Positions 27,381 to 36,256 of a stretch of DNA of 64,000 nucleotides are shown in pieces. The first letter of the stretch is position 1. Every line of letters begins with the position of its first letter. The DNA is from Rhizobium sp. PDO1-076 (GTDB lineage Bacteria > Pseudomonadota > Alphaproteobacteria > Rhizobiales > Rhizobiaceae): the NCBI RefSeq assembly GCF_000247475.1, contig NZ_AHZC01000111.1:1-64000 (forward strand), in the 5' to 3' direction. The notes below the pieces were generated by a model. It made no database searches. It was given only the letters and a program-made list of their open reading frames with translations, and was not told the DNA's origin. A program made the translations under genes and the position numbers.

Positions 27381-29300
27381 CTATTTGATACCCGCCAATC
27401 GAAATGCCTGAAAAAGCTTCTCATTCGCCGCCGGATTGCGATCCGGCGACAAACCACTGATTTCCCGGGCGGTCATGCCCGGATAATTTTCCTGAAGACG
27501 ACGCGCTGTTTCCCTGGCCGCGAGCAGATTTCCGCTCAGGGCGTGGCTTGCCGTGAGCACCCTCAGCGCCGGCTCGTCGTCTTCCATGTTGCCACACAGC
27601 TGCAAGGCCGTCTGATATTCCTCGCGCTTGAGCGCGATGCTCGCCCCGGCCCACCAATAGATGTCCGGTGCAAACGGGTTGAGATCGATCGCCTGCTGGA
27701 AGCGCTCCCAGGCAAGGCTGAGCTCGCCGAAATGCGCCAGCGCATCGGCATGCTGCAGAAGCAGATCGGCCGAATTGGGCGCCAGAGCCTCCGCTTCGAA
27801 GAACTTTTGCGCCGACGTCTCGAAATCGCGCTGGTAGAGTGCCACGACGGCGGACATCCAGTGCCCGATCCCCAAGGCAGGATCACTCTCGACCGAGGCT
27901 TCGGCCTCGGCCTTGGCACGGTGCAGCAGATGCGGATCGTTGCCGCCCAGCATCAGCCACTCGAGCTGCAGGGTCTGGGCAATGCGGGCACGGGCAACCG
28001 ACATGCCCGGGTCGAGATCGGCGGCCTTGCGGAATTCGGCGCGGGAACGGCGAAGGAGCGGCAGATCGCATTTGCCACTGAGCATCTGCTGGCCGGATAA
28101 AAGGTGGTGATAAGCGCCGGCGTCATGCAGCCGCGTCGGCTCCATCTGCAGGCGTTCGATCTGTTCGGCAAGGGCAGCGGCAACCTGCTTCGACAAGAGG
28201 CGGAAGGCGGCATGGAGCTGCCTGTCGTTGAGCACCACTTCCAGCGCCCATTTGATCTCGCCGGTTTCCTCCTCAATCAGGGCGAACGACACGCGCATCT
28301 GGTCGAAAACGGTGGCCTCGACGCGGTAGTCCGCGCGCAGGGCGCCGTAGCTGTCATCCGACCGACTGCCGGCGGCAAAGCTGCTGTGGGGCGACAGAAC
28401 GGCAAAGGTGCGAAACCGTACCAGACTGTTGGCAATGTCCTCGACAAAGGCCTGGACGATCGAGCCGGCCGAGGCGCCATCGATCCTCGCGGGCCGGATG
28501 AAGGCGACGCGCGGCCGCTTGCCCGTTGCACGGATCGGCGCGGGACTGTCCTTTTCGCCATGGCTTGCGGCATAACCCTGGACGCGGCGGCGCAGCGCCA
28601 GCGTTGCCGGCTCCGGTCCCCTGCCCTCGATGCGCAACTGGCGGACAAGCCTGTCGTAGATCCGTTCTCCGGCCGCGAGATCACCGGCCCGAGCGTAGGC
28701 GGCAATCACCATCCGGTAGGTTTCCTCCCGATCTTCCTCAAGTCGCAAGGCGCAATCGGCAAGCGCCGGGATCTGCGCCGCCGTCCGGCCGCCGAAGCGC
28801 GTCGTATCCTCCAGCAACTGGCCGAGCGAACCGAAGAACAGATCCTTCATCCGATTGCGCTCGCTCAGCAGCCACAGATGGAACTGCTCCTGGCCGGTGT
28901 CTGCGCCGTGCAGCAATTCACCTTCGACCGCGAGGAGGCCTCGGGTGCGGACAGCAATATCGTCGGACTGAACCGCGGACAGGAAAAGCGCCAGATCGGA
29001 GCGGCTGGCCATCGGGCCTGCGGTCAAGGCCGTGGCAGACATGACGATCAGGGGATCTTCTTCGGAGGCGAACGACTGCAGCCGGGACAGCAGCTGGCGC
29101 AGATTGCCCATTGCGCGCTTCTGCTCGACATCCTCCCACAGCAGGGAGGCCGCGGCCTGGCGCGTCAGAATCTGTCCCGGAGAGAGCAGGATCGCGGCGA
29201 TCAGAACAAAACCCTTGGCCGGGAAAAACGCCTGTTTCCCCACCTCGAACCGTGGCACGCCGAAAAGCCGAATCGCTATGTGTTCTGTGTCCCCAAACAC
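27381..29300 (-). CDS. SARP-type regulator (winged helix, BTAD and TPR domains)
   Basis: 639 aa, GTG start with GGGGTGACAC before it. Order of parts: OmpR-like winged helix (IRLFGVPRFEVGKQAFFPAKG to LLSRLQS, residues 8-75), bacterial transcriptional activation domain of helical repeats (about 100-245), a middle domain (RPRVAFIRPARID and following), and C-terminal TPRs (about 420-600; DLNPFAPDIYWWAGASIALK). SARPs activate biosynthetic clusters. It leads the operon into the 143-aa gene, YcaO, TfuA and the deiminase-like gene, so it is likely the pathway regulator, possibly also self-regulating. Confidence 0.82.
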   Translation of the reverse strand: MFGDTEHIAIRLFGVPRFEVGKQAFFPAKGFVLIAAILLSPGQILTRQAAASLLWEDVEQKRAMGNLRQLLSRLQSFASEEDPLIVMSATALTAGPMASRSDLALFLSAVQSDDIAVRTRGLLAVEGELLHGADTGQEQFHLWLLSERNRMKDLFFGSLGQLLEDTTRFGGRTAAQIPALADCALRLEEDREETYRMVIAAYARAGDLAAGERIYDRLVRQLRIEGRGPEPATLALRRRVQGYAASHGEKDSPAPIRATGKRPRVAFIRPARIDGASAGSIVQAFVEDIANSLVRFRTFAVLSPHSSFAAGSRSDDSYGALRADYRVEATVFDQMRVSFALIEEETGEIKWALEVVLNDRQLHAAFRLLSKQVAAALAEQIERLQMEPTRLHDAGAYHHLLSGQQMLSGKCDLPLLRRSRAEFRKAADLDPGMSVARARIAQTLQLEWLMLGGNDPHLLHRAKAEAEASVESDPALGIGHWMSAVVALYQRDFETSAQKFFEAEALAPNSADLLLQHADALAHFGELSLAWERFQQAIDLNPFAPDIYWWAGASIALKREEYQTALQLCGNMEDDEPALRVLTASHALSGNLLAARETARRLQENYPGMTAREISGLSPDRNPAANEKLFQAFRLAGIK

Positions 29301-29462
29301 GTGTCACCCCACAATGATTTGCGTATCTAACAATGACCAATGAGAAATTGAAAGTGTTTTCGCCTTCCCTTTGACGTTGATGTGACACCATCTGCAATAA
29401 CGTTTTTGCAAAGAAGGAGAGCAAAGGAGCCGGAACAGCGGAGCAGTTCGGTAAAAGAGGAA

Positions 29463-29954
29463 ATGACAAACAATTTAATATTTAATCGTACTTATATGAC
29501 ATTTACATTGCATTCTGAACCCTATCAGCGCGCCGACGACGTTGGCTACGCGGTGACTGAATTCATGTGGTTCGATGGAAAGCCATTCTATCCGATCGGG
29601 GCTTTGGCAGACGCCAGGATTGCCGCACTGCGACTGTCGGCCGGCGCCTTCGATGAAGGCGACGAGGACAATCTCGACCTGATCTTCCAGATGCGCGAAG
29701 CCGGTGGCGGGCATTTCTTCGAAGTCGTCCTGCGGTCGAACACAGGCACTTCCTATGCCGGCTGGCTCTGGGGACAGGAGCTCGAAGTGCTGAACGACGT
29801 CGAGGCCAACCACCGCGTTCTGCTGGTCGAGTGCAACGGTTCGAAGATCCGCTACGCCTACAATGATGAAAAGGGCCGCTATACATGCGACGGACCGAAC
29901 GCCAAATCCAAGCTGTCCTTCCGGCACGCCATCAAACGGCTTTCCGCCGGATAA
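29463..29954 (+). CDS. Uncharacterised protein divergent from the SARP gene
   Basis: 163 aa, no family recognised. It has an even mix of beta-type segments (YAVTEFMWFDGKPFYPIGAL, FFEVVLRSNTGTSYAGWLWG) and one pair of Cys (LLVECNGSK, YTCDGPN). The start is uncertain: the ATG used has AGAGGA almost touching it, an ATG at 29496 and a GTG at 29382 are options. The first 100 bp are noticeably more AT-rich than neighbouring genes. The shared 160-bp upstream region suggests it may belong to the same accessory block. Confidence 0.65.
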   Translation: MTNNLIFNRTYMTFTLHSEPYQRADDVGYAVTEFMWFDGKPFYPIGALADARIAALRLSAGAFDEGDEDNLDLIFQMREAGGGHFFEVVLRSNTGTSYAGWLWGQELEVLNDVEANHRVLLVECNGSKIRYAYNDEKGRYTCDGPNAKSKLSFRHAIKRLSAG

Positions 29955-30035
29955 TCGTCATTGCACCGAATTTGGTCGCCAACCAAGTTGCGTTGTGGAA
30001 ATTATGCTAGTGGGAACAATTGGCTAGGCCAATGA

Positions 30036-30125
30036 TGGCGGACAGGGTGGGATTCGAACCCACGGTACGCTTTCACGCACACACGCGTTCCAGGCGTGCG
30101 CCTTAAACCACTCGGCCACCTGTCC
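30036..30125 (-). tRNA. tRNA-Ser (GGA)
   Basis: 90-nt class-II tRNA with acceptor GGACAGG / CCTGTCC, discriminator G, encoded CCA, anticodon loop CTGGAAC (GGA) and a long variable arm (GTGTGTGCGTGAAAGCGTAC region). Confidence 0.97.
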
Positions 30126-30170
30126 TTTGTCGGCCTGCATCGTCAGACGCAAATCGTTGGAACGGCGCGA

Positions 30171-30198
30171 TATATACCGATGAATTTCAGCGGATCAA
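30171..30198 (-). promoter_or_regulatory. Promoter of tRNA-Ser
   Basis: On the minus strand TTGATC (30193-30198) and TATATA (30171-30176) are 16 bp apart, giving a leader of about 40 nt before the mature tRNA. Confidence 0.55.
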
Positions 30199-30301
30199 CC
30201 TAAATCTGACAGTTTTTTGACTTCTGCGATCAAATACCTATCTATAGGGTCCGAAGGGCGGCGGGCGCAGAGCCCGACCTTCTGCCAAGGCCGGGGAGTT
30301 C

Positions 30302-30622
30302 GTGGTGCGGCTTATCTTCAGAGTGTTGAGTTTCCTGGCGCTGTGCCTCGGCGTGATCGCCGGCAGCGTTGATTCCATTGCTTCGGTTTCGGCCTCGCAG
30401 ATTTCCCTGACCCCGGTGGAGGCGGCGTGGATGGATCTCAGTCCCTCCAGCCTTTCAGCCTTGCAGGGCTTGATCGAAAGCCAGCTCGGCTCGGCCGCAT
30501 CGACGGCATTTGCCGGTCTGGTTCTGCCGCAACCGGCGTTTGCCGCCCTGCTGGCGCTATCGCTTCTGTTCTGGATGATCGGTTACAAGAAACCGTCGCC
30601 GGCCGGACGCTTCGCTGCCTGA
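30302..30622 (+). CDS. Small membrane protein of unknown function
   Basis: 106 aa with an N-terminal hydrophobic segment (FRVLSFLALCLGVIAGSV) and a second one near the C-terminus (FAALLALSLLFWMIGYKK). GTG start after GGGGAGTTC. Such two-helix proteins next to msrA are common in rhizobia; no function known. It is 49 bp before msrA on the same strand. Confidence 0.7.
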   Translation: MVRLIFRVLSFLALCLGVIAGSVDSIASVSASQISLTPVEAAWMDLSPSSLSALQGLIESQLGSAASTAFAGLVLPQPAFAALLALSLLFWMIGYKKPSPAGRFAA

Positions 30623-30671
30623 ATCGCGTTACATATAGAGAGGCCGGAAACGCCGGCCATTGGAGGCCACG

Positions 30672-31331
30672 ATGTTTCTGATCGACATGTTCAACAAGAA
30701 GACGGTCATGCCCACCACGGAGACGGCCCTGCCGGGACGCGCTGAGGCAATCCCGACGGCCGCGACACATTTCATCTCCGGCGCAGCGCTGAAGGGGCCT
30801 TACCCCGAAGGCAGCAAAACCGTCTATCTCGGCATGGGCTGTTTCTGGGGCGCCGAGCGGCTGCTCTGGCAGACACCGGGCGTGCAGGTCACGGCCGCCG
30901 GCTACCAGGGTGGGATCACGCCCAATCCGACCTATCAGGAAACCGTCACAGGGCTGACCGGCCACACGGAAGTGGTGAAAGTGGTCTTCGATCCGGCGCA
31001 AATCACGCTGGAAGCGCTTTTGAAGATCTTCTTTGAAGCGCATGATCCGACCCAGGGCATGCGCCAGGGCAACGATATCGGCAGCACTTACCGCTCGGCG
31101 GTCTATGTTGAAGACGAGGCGGACATGGCGCTGGCGCTAAAGGTGCGCGACCGCTTCCAGGAGGCGCTGACGAAAGCCGGGCACAGCAGCCGGGTCACCA
31201 CCGAAATCGCGGTGGCCGGTCCGTTCTACTATGCCGAGGATTATCACCAGCAGTATCTGGCGAAGAATCCGAACGGCTATTGCGCTCTGCGCGGCACAGG
31301 CGTGTCCTGCCCGATCACACCCGCCGCCTGA
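30672..31331 (+). CDS. msrA: Peptide methionine-S-sulfoxide reductase MsrA
   Basis: 219 aa. The MsrA active-site motif [11 protein letters not shown] is intact, followed by [23 protein letters not shown] and [17 protein letters not shown], all family signatures. Reduces methionine-S-sulfoxide in proteins. The ATG is placed after TTGGAGGCCACG. The C-terminal [10 protein letters not shown] holds two resolving Cys. Confidence 0.95.
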   Translation: MFLIDMFNKKTVMPTTETALPGRAEAIPTAATHFISGAALKGPYPEGSKTVYLGMGCFWGAERLLWQTPGVQVTAAGYQGGITPNPTYQETVTGLTGHTEVVKVVFDPAQITLEALLKIFFEAHDPTQGMRQGNDIGSTYRSAVYVEDEADMALALKVRDRFQEALTKAGHSSRVTTEIAVAGPFYYAEDYHQQYLAKNPNGYCALRGTGVSCPITPAA

Positions 31332-31373
31332 CGTGAATTGCCCAAAGCGGCAGCACAAACCCCATTGATCTGA

Positions 31374-31406
31374 CTGAATTTTCAGCGCCAGACGCTGAAA
31401 ATTCAG
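31374..31406. terminator. Perfect 14-bp inverted repeat downstream of msrA
   Basis: CTGAATTTTCAGCG / CGCTGAAAATTCAG around a 5-nt loop (CCAGA). It has no T-tract after it on the plus strand, so it may be a stabilising end of the msrA mRNA or an operator for the transporter operon that starts at 31585. Confidence 0.5.
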
Positions 31407-31423
31407 CAACTCTGTGAATCTTT

Positions 31424-31450
31424 ACCAGATGAAAAAAATCTGGTGAATTT
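31424..31450 (+). terminator. Second hairpin with T-run
   Basis: ACCAGAT / ATCTGGT around GAAAAAA, followed by GAATTTTTG, 17 bp after the first hairpin. It looks like a weak intrinsic terminator for msrA. Confidence 0.5.
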
Positions 31451-31584
31451 TTGTCAGAGCCATGCAAGGATGCGCGCCAGCCAGAGCCTCTGGAAAAGGG
31501 GGTGGCGGTTCCGCAGACATGTCTTCTTTTCAGGAGGCTTGCGGGAGGACCCAACAAGATCAATAGCAACAACAGGGCTGCACA

Positions 31585-32577
31585 ATGAAAAAAACCCTCT
31601 TGAGTCTCTTTGCCTTGGCCGCGATGTCGGCGACCGCGCTTGCGGCCGACATCAAGCCGGCGCTCGTCTATGGTACGGGCGGCAAATTCGACAAGTCGTT
31701 CAATGAAGCTGCCTTTGCCGGCGCCGAAAAGTTCAAGGCCGAAACCGGCGTCGACTATCGCGATTTCGAGCCGACTGGCGATACCCAGGGCGAGCAGGCG
31801 ATCCGCAATTTTGCCTCCAAGGGCTTCAACCCGGTGGTTGCCGTTTCCTTCGCCTGGACCTCTGCTGTCGAGAAGGTTGCCGCTGAATTCCCAGACACCA
31901 AATTCGTCATCGTCGACAGCGTCGTCGAACTGCCGAACGTGCGCTCGGTCGTCTACAAGGAACATGAAGGCTCCTACCTCGTCGGCCTGCTGGCAGGCCT
32001 CGCATCGAAGACCGGCAAGGTCGGCTTCGTCGGCGGCATGGACATCCCGTTGATCCGCAAGTTCGAATGCGGCTATGAGCAGGGCGCACGCGCTGCCAAG
32101 GCCGACATCGAAGTGTTCCAGAACATGACCGGCACGACCGGCGCTGCCTGGAACGACCCGGTCCGCGGCGGCGAACTGACCAAGAACCAGATCGACCAGG
32201 GCGCGGACGTTGTCTACGCAGCGGCCGGCGCCACCGGCCTCGGCGTCCTGCAGACGGCTGCCGACAACGGCAAGCTGTCGATCGGCGTCGATTCCAACCA
32301 GAACCACCTGCATCCGGGTTCGGTCCTGACCTCGATGGTCAAGCGCGTCGACCTCGCGGTCTACAACGCCTTTGCCGATACCAAGGGTGACAAGTTCACG
32401 CCTGGCCTGCTGTCGCTCGGCGTTGCCGAAGATGGCGTTGCCTACGCTCTCGACGACAACAATGCCAAGCTGATCACCGACGACATGAAGGCTGCCGTCG
32501 AAAAGGCGAAGGCCGACATCATCGCCGGCACCGTCAAGGTGCACGACTACATGTCGGACAATTCCTGCCCGAAGTGA
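31585..32577 (+). CDS. BMP-family ABC transporter substrate-binding protein (nucleoside uptake)
   Basis: 330 aa with a signal peptide (MKKTLLSLFALAAMSATALA). The mature part has the BMP/PnrA features: YGTGGKFDKSFNEAAFAGAE, AVSFAWTSAVEKVAAEFP, KVGFVGGMDIPLIRKFECGY and GVDSNQNHLHPGSVLTSMVK. BMP proteins of this kind bind purine or pyrimidine nucleosides. The downstream ATPase, permeases and nucleoside catabolism genes support nucleoside as ligand. Periplasmic. Confidence 0.9.
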   Translation: MKKTLLSLFALAAMSATALAADIKPALVYGTGGKFDKSFNEAAFAGAEKFKAETGVDYRDFEPTGDTQGEQAIRNFASKGFNPVVAVSFAWTSAVEKVAAEFPDTKFVIVDSVVELPNVRSVVYKEHEGSYLVGLLAGLASKTGKVGFVGGMDIPLIRKFECGYEQGARAAKADIEVFQNMTGTTGAAWNDPVRGGELTKNQIDQGADVVYAAAGATGLGVLQTAADNGKLSIGVDSNQNHLHPGSVLTSMVKRVDLAVYNAFADTKGDKFTPGLLSLGVAEDGVAYALDDNNAKLITDDMKAAVEKAKADIIAGTVKVHDYMSDNSCPK

Positions 32578-32585
32578 TTTGAACC

Positions 32586-32622
32586 GGGCGCAAGGTGGCT
32601 TAAAGTCGCCTTGCGCCCTTTC
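32586..32622 (+). terminator. Intercistronic hairpin after the binding-protein gene
   Basis: GGGCGCAAGG pairs with CCTTGCGCCC at 32609-32618, followed by TTTCC. Hairpins here often let the binding protein be made in excess over the membrane genes by partial termination or mRNA protection. Confidence 0.65.
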
Positions 32623-32641
32623 CATGTCTGGGGGACAGGCA

Positions 32642-34162
32642 ATGAACGAGAAGAGCCAGGCACCAGCGATCGAACTGGTCGGCATCGACAAGAAGTTCGG
32701 TGCGGTGCATGCCAACAAGAATATCAACCTTACGGTTGCCAAGGGCTCGATCCACGGCATTATCGGCGAAAACGGTGCGGGGAAATCGACCTTGATGTCG
32801 ATCCTCTACGGTTTCTACCAGGCCGATCAGGGCACAATCCGGATCGCCGGCGAAACCACGACCATCAAGGACAGCCAGGCGGCAATCGCTGCCGGCATCG
32901 GGATGGTGCACCAGCATTTCATGCTGGTCGAGAATTTTACCGTTCTGGAAAACCTGATGCTGGGTGCCGAAGGCGGCGCGCTGCTCGCCAAGGGAACGGA
33001 TGCCGCGCGGGCGGCGCTGAAGAAGCTGGAAGAGGACTACGAACTGGAGGTCGATCCCGACGCGATCGTGGAAGAACTGCCTGTTGGCCTGCAGCAGCGG
33101 GTGGAAATCCTCAAGGCCATGTATCGTGGCGCGGAAATCCTGATCCTCGACGAGCCGACCGGCGTCCTGACACCGGCCGAGGCCGATCACCTGTTCAAGA
33201 TCCTCGGCGTGCTGCGCGACCAGGGCAAGACCGTGCTTTTGATCACCCACAAGCTGCGCGAAATCATGGCGATCACCGATACGGTGTCGGTCATGCGGCG
33301 CGGCGAGATCGTGGCAACGCGCAAGACGTCCGAAACCACGGTCGAAGAGCTGGCCGAGCTGATGGTCGGCCGCCGTGTTCTTCTGCAGGTCGACAAGGGT
33401 GCCGCCAATCCGGGCGAGGTCTATCTCTCGGTGCGCAACCTGACGGTCAAGGACGGTCGTGGCGTGACCATGGTCGACAATGTCTCGTTCGACGTGCGCG
33501 CCGGTGAGATCGTCGGCATTGCAGGCGTCGCCGGCAATGGCCAGAGCGAGCTTCTCGAAGCGATCACCGGCATCCGCAAGCCGACATCGGGCGAGATCTT
33601 CATCTGTGGCGAACCGGTTGCCGGCTACGATCCGGCCAAGCTTCGCTCGATCGGCGTCGCCCATATTCCGGAGGATCGCCATCACATGGGTCTGGTGCTC
33701 AGTTTCGAGGAAAGCCAGAACGCCATTCTCGGCTATCACCGCGACGACAAATACGGCAAGGGGCCTTTCCTGGCGCCGGACCTGATCCGCCAGGCGGCAA
33801 CGGTCGATATCGAGAAATACGATATTCGCCCGCCGAACCCACGGCTGAAGACCGCCAATTTCTCCGGCGGCAATCAGCAGAAGATCGTGGTGGCGCGCGA
33901 GATCGAGCGCGATCCGAAGCTTCTGATCGTCGGCCAGCCGACGCGCGGCGTCGATATCGGCGCGATCGAATTCATCCACAAGCGCATTGTCGAAACGCGC
34001 GACGCGGGCAAGGCCGTGTTGCTGGTCTCGGTCGAACTTGACGAAATACGCTCGCTATCGGACCGCATCCTGGTGATGTTTGCCGGCAAGGTGGTCGGGG
34101 AAAAGACCCCGGATACCGGAGAACAGACCCTCGGCCTGATGATGGCCGGCATCGCCGCGTGA
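32642..34162 (+). CDS. Nucleoside ABC transporter ATP-binding protein, two ABC domains
   Basis: 506 aa. First nucleotide-binding domain: Walker A GENGAGKSTLMSIL, Walker B ILILDEPTGVLTP. Second: signature NFSGGNQQKIVVAREI and LLIVGQPTRGVDIGA, a Walker A region rewritten as GVAGNGQSELLEAI. This double-domain plan (one canonical, one degenerate site) is that of sugar and nucleoside importers (RbsA/NupA type). Couples ATP hydrolysis to transport with the two permeases that follow. The ATG is after GGGGGACAGGCA. Confidence 0.92.
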   Translation: MNEKSQAPAIELVGIDKKFGAVHANKNINLTVAKGSIHGIIGENGAGKSTLMSILYGFYQADQGTIRIAGETTTIKDSQAAIAAGIGMVHQHFMLVENFTVLENLMLGAEGGALLAKGTDAARAALKKLEEDYELEVDPDAIVEELPVGLQQRVEILKAMYRGAEILILDEPTGVLTPAEADHLFKILGVLRDQGKTVLLITHKLREIMAITDTVSVMRRGEIVATRKTSETTVEELAELMVGRRVLLQVDKGAANPGEVYLSVRNLTVKDGRGVTMVDNVSFDVRAGEIVGIAGVAGNGQSELLEAITGIRKPTSGEIFICGEPVAGYDPAKLRSIGVAHIPEDRHHMGLVLSFEESQNAILGYHRDDKYGKGPFLAPDLIRQAATVDIEKYDIRPPNPRLKTANFSGGNQQKIVVAREIERDPKLLIVGQPTRGVDIGAIEFIHKRIVETRDAGKAVLLVSVELDEIRSLSDRILVMFAGKVVGEKTPDTGEQTLGLMMAGIAA

Positions 34163-34169
34163 GGAATTC

Positions 34170-35273
34170 ATGAGTACCGCTTCCTTTCCCCTTCCAAGAT
34201 GGATCGACTATGCCGTCTTGCCGCTGCTCAACCTGATGCTGGCATTCCTGGTTTCCGGCCTTGTCGTCTGGATCATCGGTGAAAATCCGATCGAGGCACT
34301 GAAACTGATGCTGAACGGGGCGCTGGGCCGCGGCGAAGGCATCGGCTTTACGCTGTTCTATGCGACCAACTTCATCTTCACCGGCCTTTCGGTGGCGGTC
34401 GCCTATCACGCAGGCCTCTTCAATATCGGCTCGGAAGGCCAGGCCTATCTCGGCGGCCTGGGTGCAGCTCTGGTCGCGCTGGCGCTCGACCACTACGTGC
34501 CGTGGTATGTCACCATGCCGTTCGCGATCCTGGGTGCGGCCGCATTCGGCGGTCTCTGGGCGCTGATCCCGGCCTGGCTGCAGGCCAAGCGCGGTAGCCA
34601 TATCGTCATCACCACGATCATGTTCAACTTCATCGGCGCAGCGTTGATGGTCTATCTGCTGGTCAATGTCATGATCGTTCCGGGCAAGATGGCACCGGAA
34701 AGCCGGACCTTCCTTGAAGGCGGGCAATTGCCCAAGCTCGATTGGCTGATGGCGATGTTTGGCTTGAAGCTTGGACCGGCGCCGTTCAACGTGTCGTTCC
34801 TGATCGCGCTGGTGATGTGTTTCCTGGTCTGGGTGCTGATCTGGCGGACCAAGCTCGGCTTCGAGATGCGCACGCTCGGCCTCAGCCGTTCGGCCGCCGC
34901 CTATGCCGGCATTCCCTATACAAAGATCGTCATCATCACGATGCTGATTTCCGGCGGTCTGGCCGGGATGATGGCACTGAACCCGGTGCTCGGCGCATCG
35001 GCACGCCTGCAGGTGGAATTTGTCGGTGGCGCCGGCTTTGTCGGTATCGCCGTCTCGCTGATGGGCCGTAACCATCCGATCGGCATCATCATTGCCGCCA
35101 TCCTGTTCGGGGTTCTCTATCAGGGCGGCGCCGAACTGTCGTTCGACATGCCAAACATCACCCGCGAAATGATCGTCGTGATCCAGGGCCTCGTGGTCCT
35201 GTTTGCCGGCGCGCTCGAATACATGTTCAGGCCGGCGCTCGTGCGGGTCTATCAGCAGTTCACCAAGGGTTGA
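34170..35273 (+). CDS. Nucleoside ABC transporter permease 1
   Basis: 367 aa, strongly hydrophobic, about 9-10 transmembrane segments. The BPD_transp_2 motif is seen as AYHAGLFNIGSEGQAYLGGL and later GGLAGMMALNPVLGA. Seven bases separate it from the ATPase gene. Forms the membrane channel with the next gene's product. Confidence 0.9.
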   Translation: MSTASFPLPRWIDYAVLPLLNLMLAFLVSGLVVWIIGENPIEALKLMLNGALGRGEGIGFTLFYATNFIFTGLSVAVAYHAGLFNIGSEGQAYLGGLGAALVALALDHYVPWYVTMPFAILGAAAFGGLWALIPAWLQAKRGSHIVITTIMFNFIGAALMVYLLVNVMIVPGKMAPESRTFLEGGQLPKLDWLMAMFGLKLGPAPFNVSFLIALVMCFLVWVLIWRTKLGFEMRTLGLSRSAAAYAGIPYTKIVIITMLISGGLAGMMALNPVLGASARLQVEFVGGAGFVGIAVSLMGRNHPIGIIIAAILFGVLYQGGAELSFDMPNITREMIVVIQGLVVLFAGALEYMFRPALVRVYQQFTKG

Positions 35274-35283
35274 GGGCCGTCCG

Positions 35284-36255
35284 ATGGATTTCTTCGATAT
35301 CGTCGTCAGCATTCTCGGCTCGACCATCCGCCTGTCGATCCCGCTGATCTTCACCGCCCTTGCCGGGCTGTTTTCCGAACGCTCCGGCATTTTCGACATC
35401 GGCCTGGAAGGCAAGATGCTGGCGGCGGCCTTTGCCGCGGCCTCGGCTGCCTATGTCACCGGCTCGCCATGGATCGGCCTTGCGTCGGGCGTCGGCGTCT
35501 CGATCGGCTTCTCGCTGATCCACGGCTTTGCCTCGATCACCAATCGCGGCAACCAGATCGTCTCGGGCGTGGCGATCAACTTCGTCGCCGCCGGCCTGAC
35601 CGTCGTGCTCGGCCAGGCCTGGTTCAGCCAGGGTGGACGCACGCCGCAGCTGCCGGCTGAAGGCCGGTTCGGTCCGATCAAGCTGCCGGGCGCGGATGCG
35701 GTTCGCGATGTGCCGTTCATAGGGCCGCTCTACGCCAATGTCATTTCCGGCAACAATATCCTGACCTATCTCGCCTTCGTTGCCGTGCCGCTGTCGTGGT
35801 GGGTGCTCTACCGCACCCGTTTTGGCTTGCGACTGCGGGCCGTGGGTGAAAATCCGGGTGCGGTCGATACCGCCGGCATTTCGGTGACATGGCTGCGCTA
35901 CCGCGCGGTCATCGTCGCCGGCCTGCTCTGCGGCTTTGCCGGCACCTATCTGGCGATCGCGCAATCGGCGGCCTTCATCAAGGACATGTCGGCCGGCAAG
36001 GGCTTTATCGCGCTCGCTGCGCTGATCTTTGCCAAGTGGAAGCCGGTGCCGGTGATGTTCGCCTGCCTTTTGTTCGGCTTTCTCGATGCGCTGGCCAACT
36101 TCATGCAGGGCAAGCAGGTTCCGCTGATCGGCGAAGTGCCGGTACAGATCTTCCAGTCCCTGCCCTATATCCTGACCTGCATCCTGCTTGCAGGCTTTAT
36201 CGGCGCAGCCAACCCGCCCAAGGCCGGTGGCGTGCCCTATACGAAGGAGCGCTAG
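35284..36255 (+). CDS. Nucleoside ABC transporter permease 2
   Basis: 323 aa, hydrophobic. The family motif is FSERSGIFDIGLEGKMLAAA near the start and later LLCGFAGTYLAIAQ. Starts 10 bp after permease 1; the longer open frame upstream belongs to the earlier gene. Together with permease 1 it makes a heterodimeric channel. Confidence 0.9.
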   Translation: MDFFDIVVSILGSTIRLSIPLIFTALAGLFSERSGIFDIGLEGKMLAAAFAAASAAYVTGSPWIGLASGVGVSIGFSLIHGFASITNRGNQIVSGVAINFVAAGLTVVLGQAWFSQGGRTPQLPAEGRFGPIKLPGADAVRDVPFIGPLYANVISGNNILTYLAFVAVPLSWWVLYRTRFGLRLRAVGENPGAVDTAGISVTWLRYRAVIVAGLLCGFAGTYLAIAQSAAFIKDMSAGKGFIALAALIFAKWKPVPVMFACLLFGFLDALANFMQGKQVPLIGEVPVQIFQSLPYILTCILLAGFIGAANPPKAGGVPYTKER

Positions 36256-36256
36256 A

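Noticed and set aside
31451-31584. Riboswitch in the leader of the nucleoside transporter operon
   Set aside because: GGAGG-like runs and a small stem are visible, but no conserved purine, guanidine or preQ1 core could be traced.
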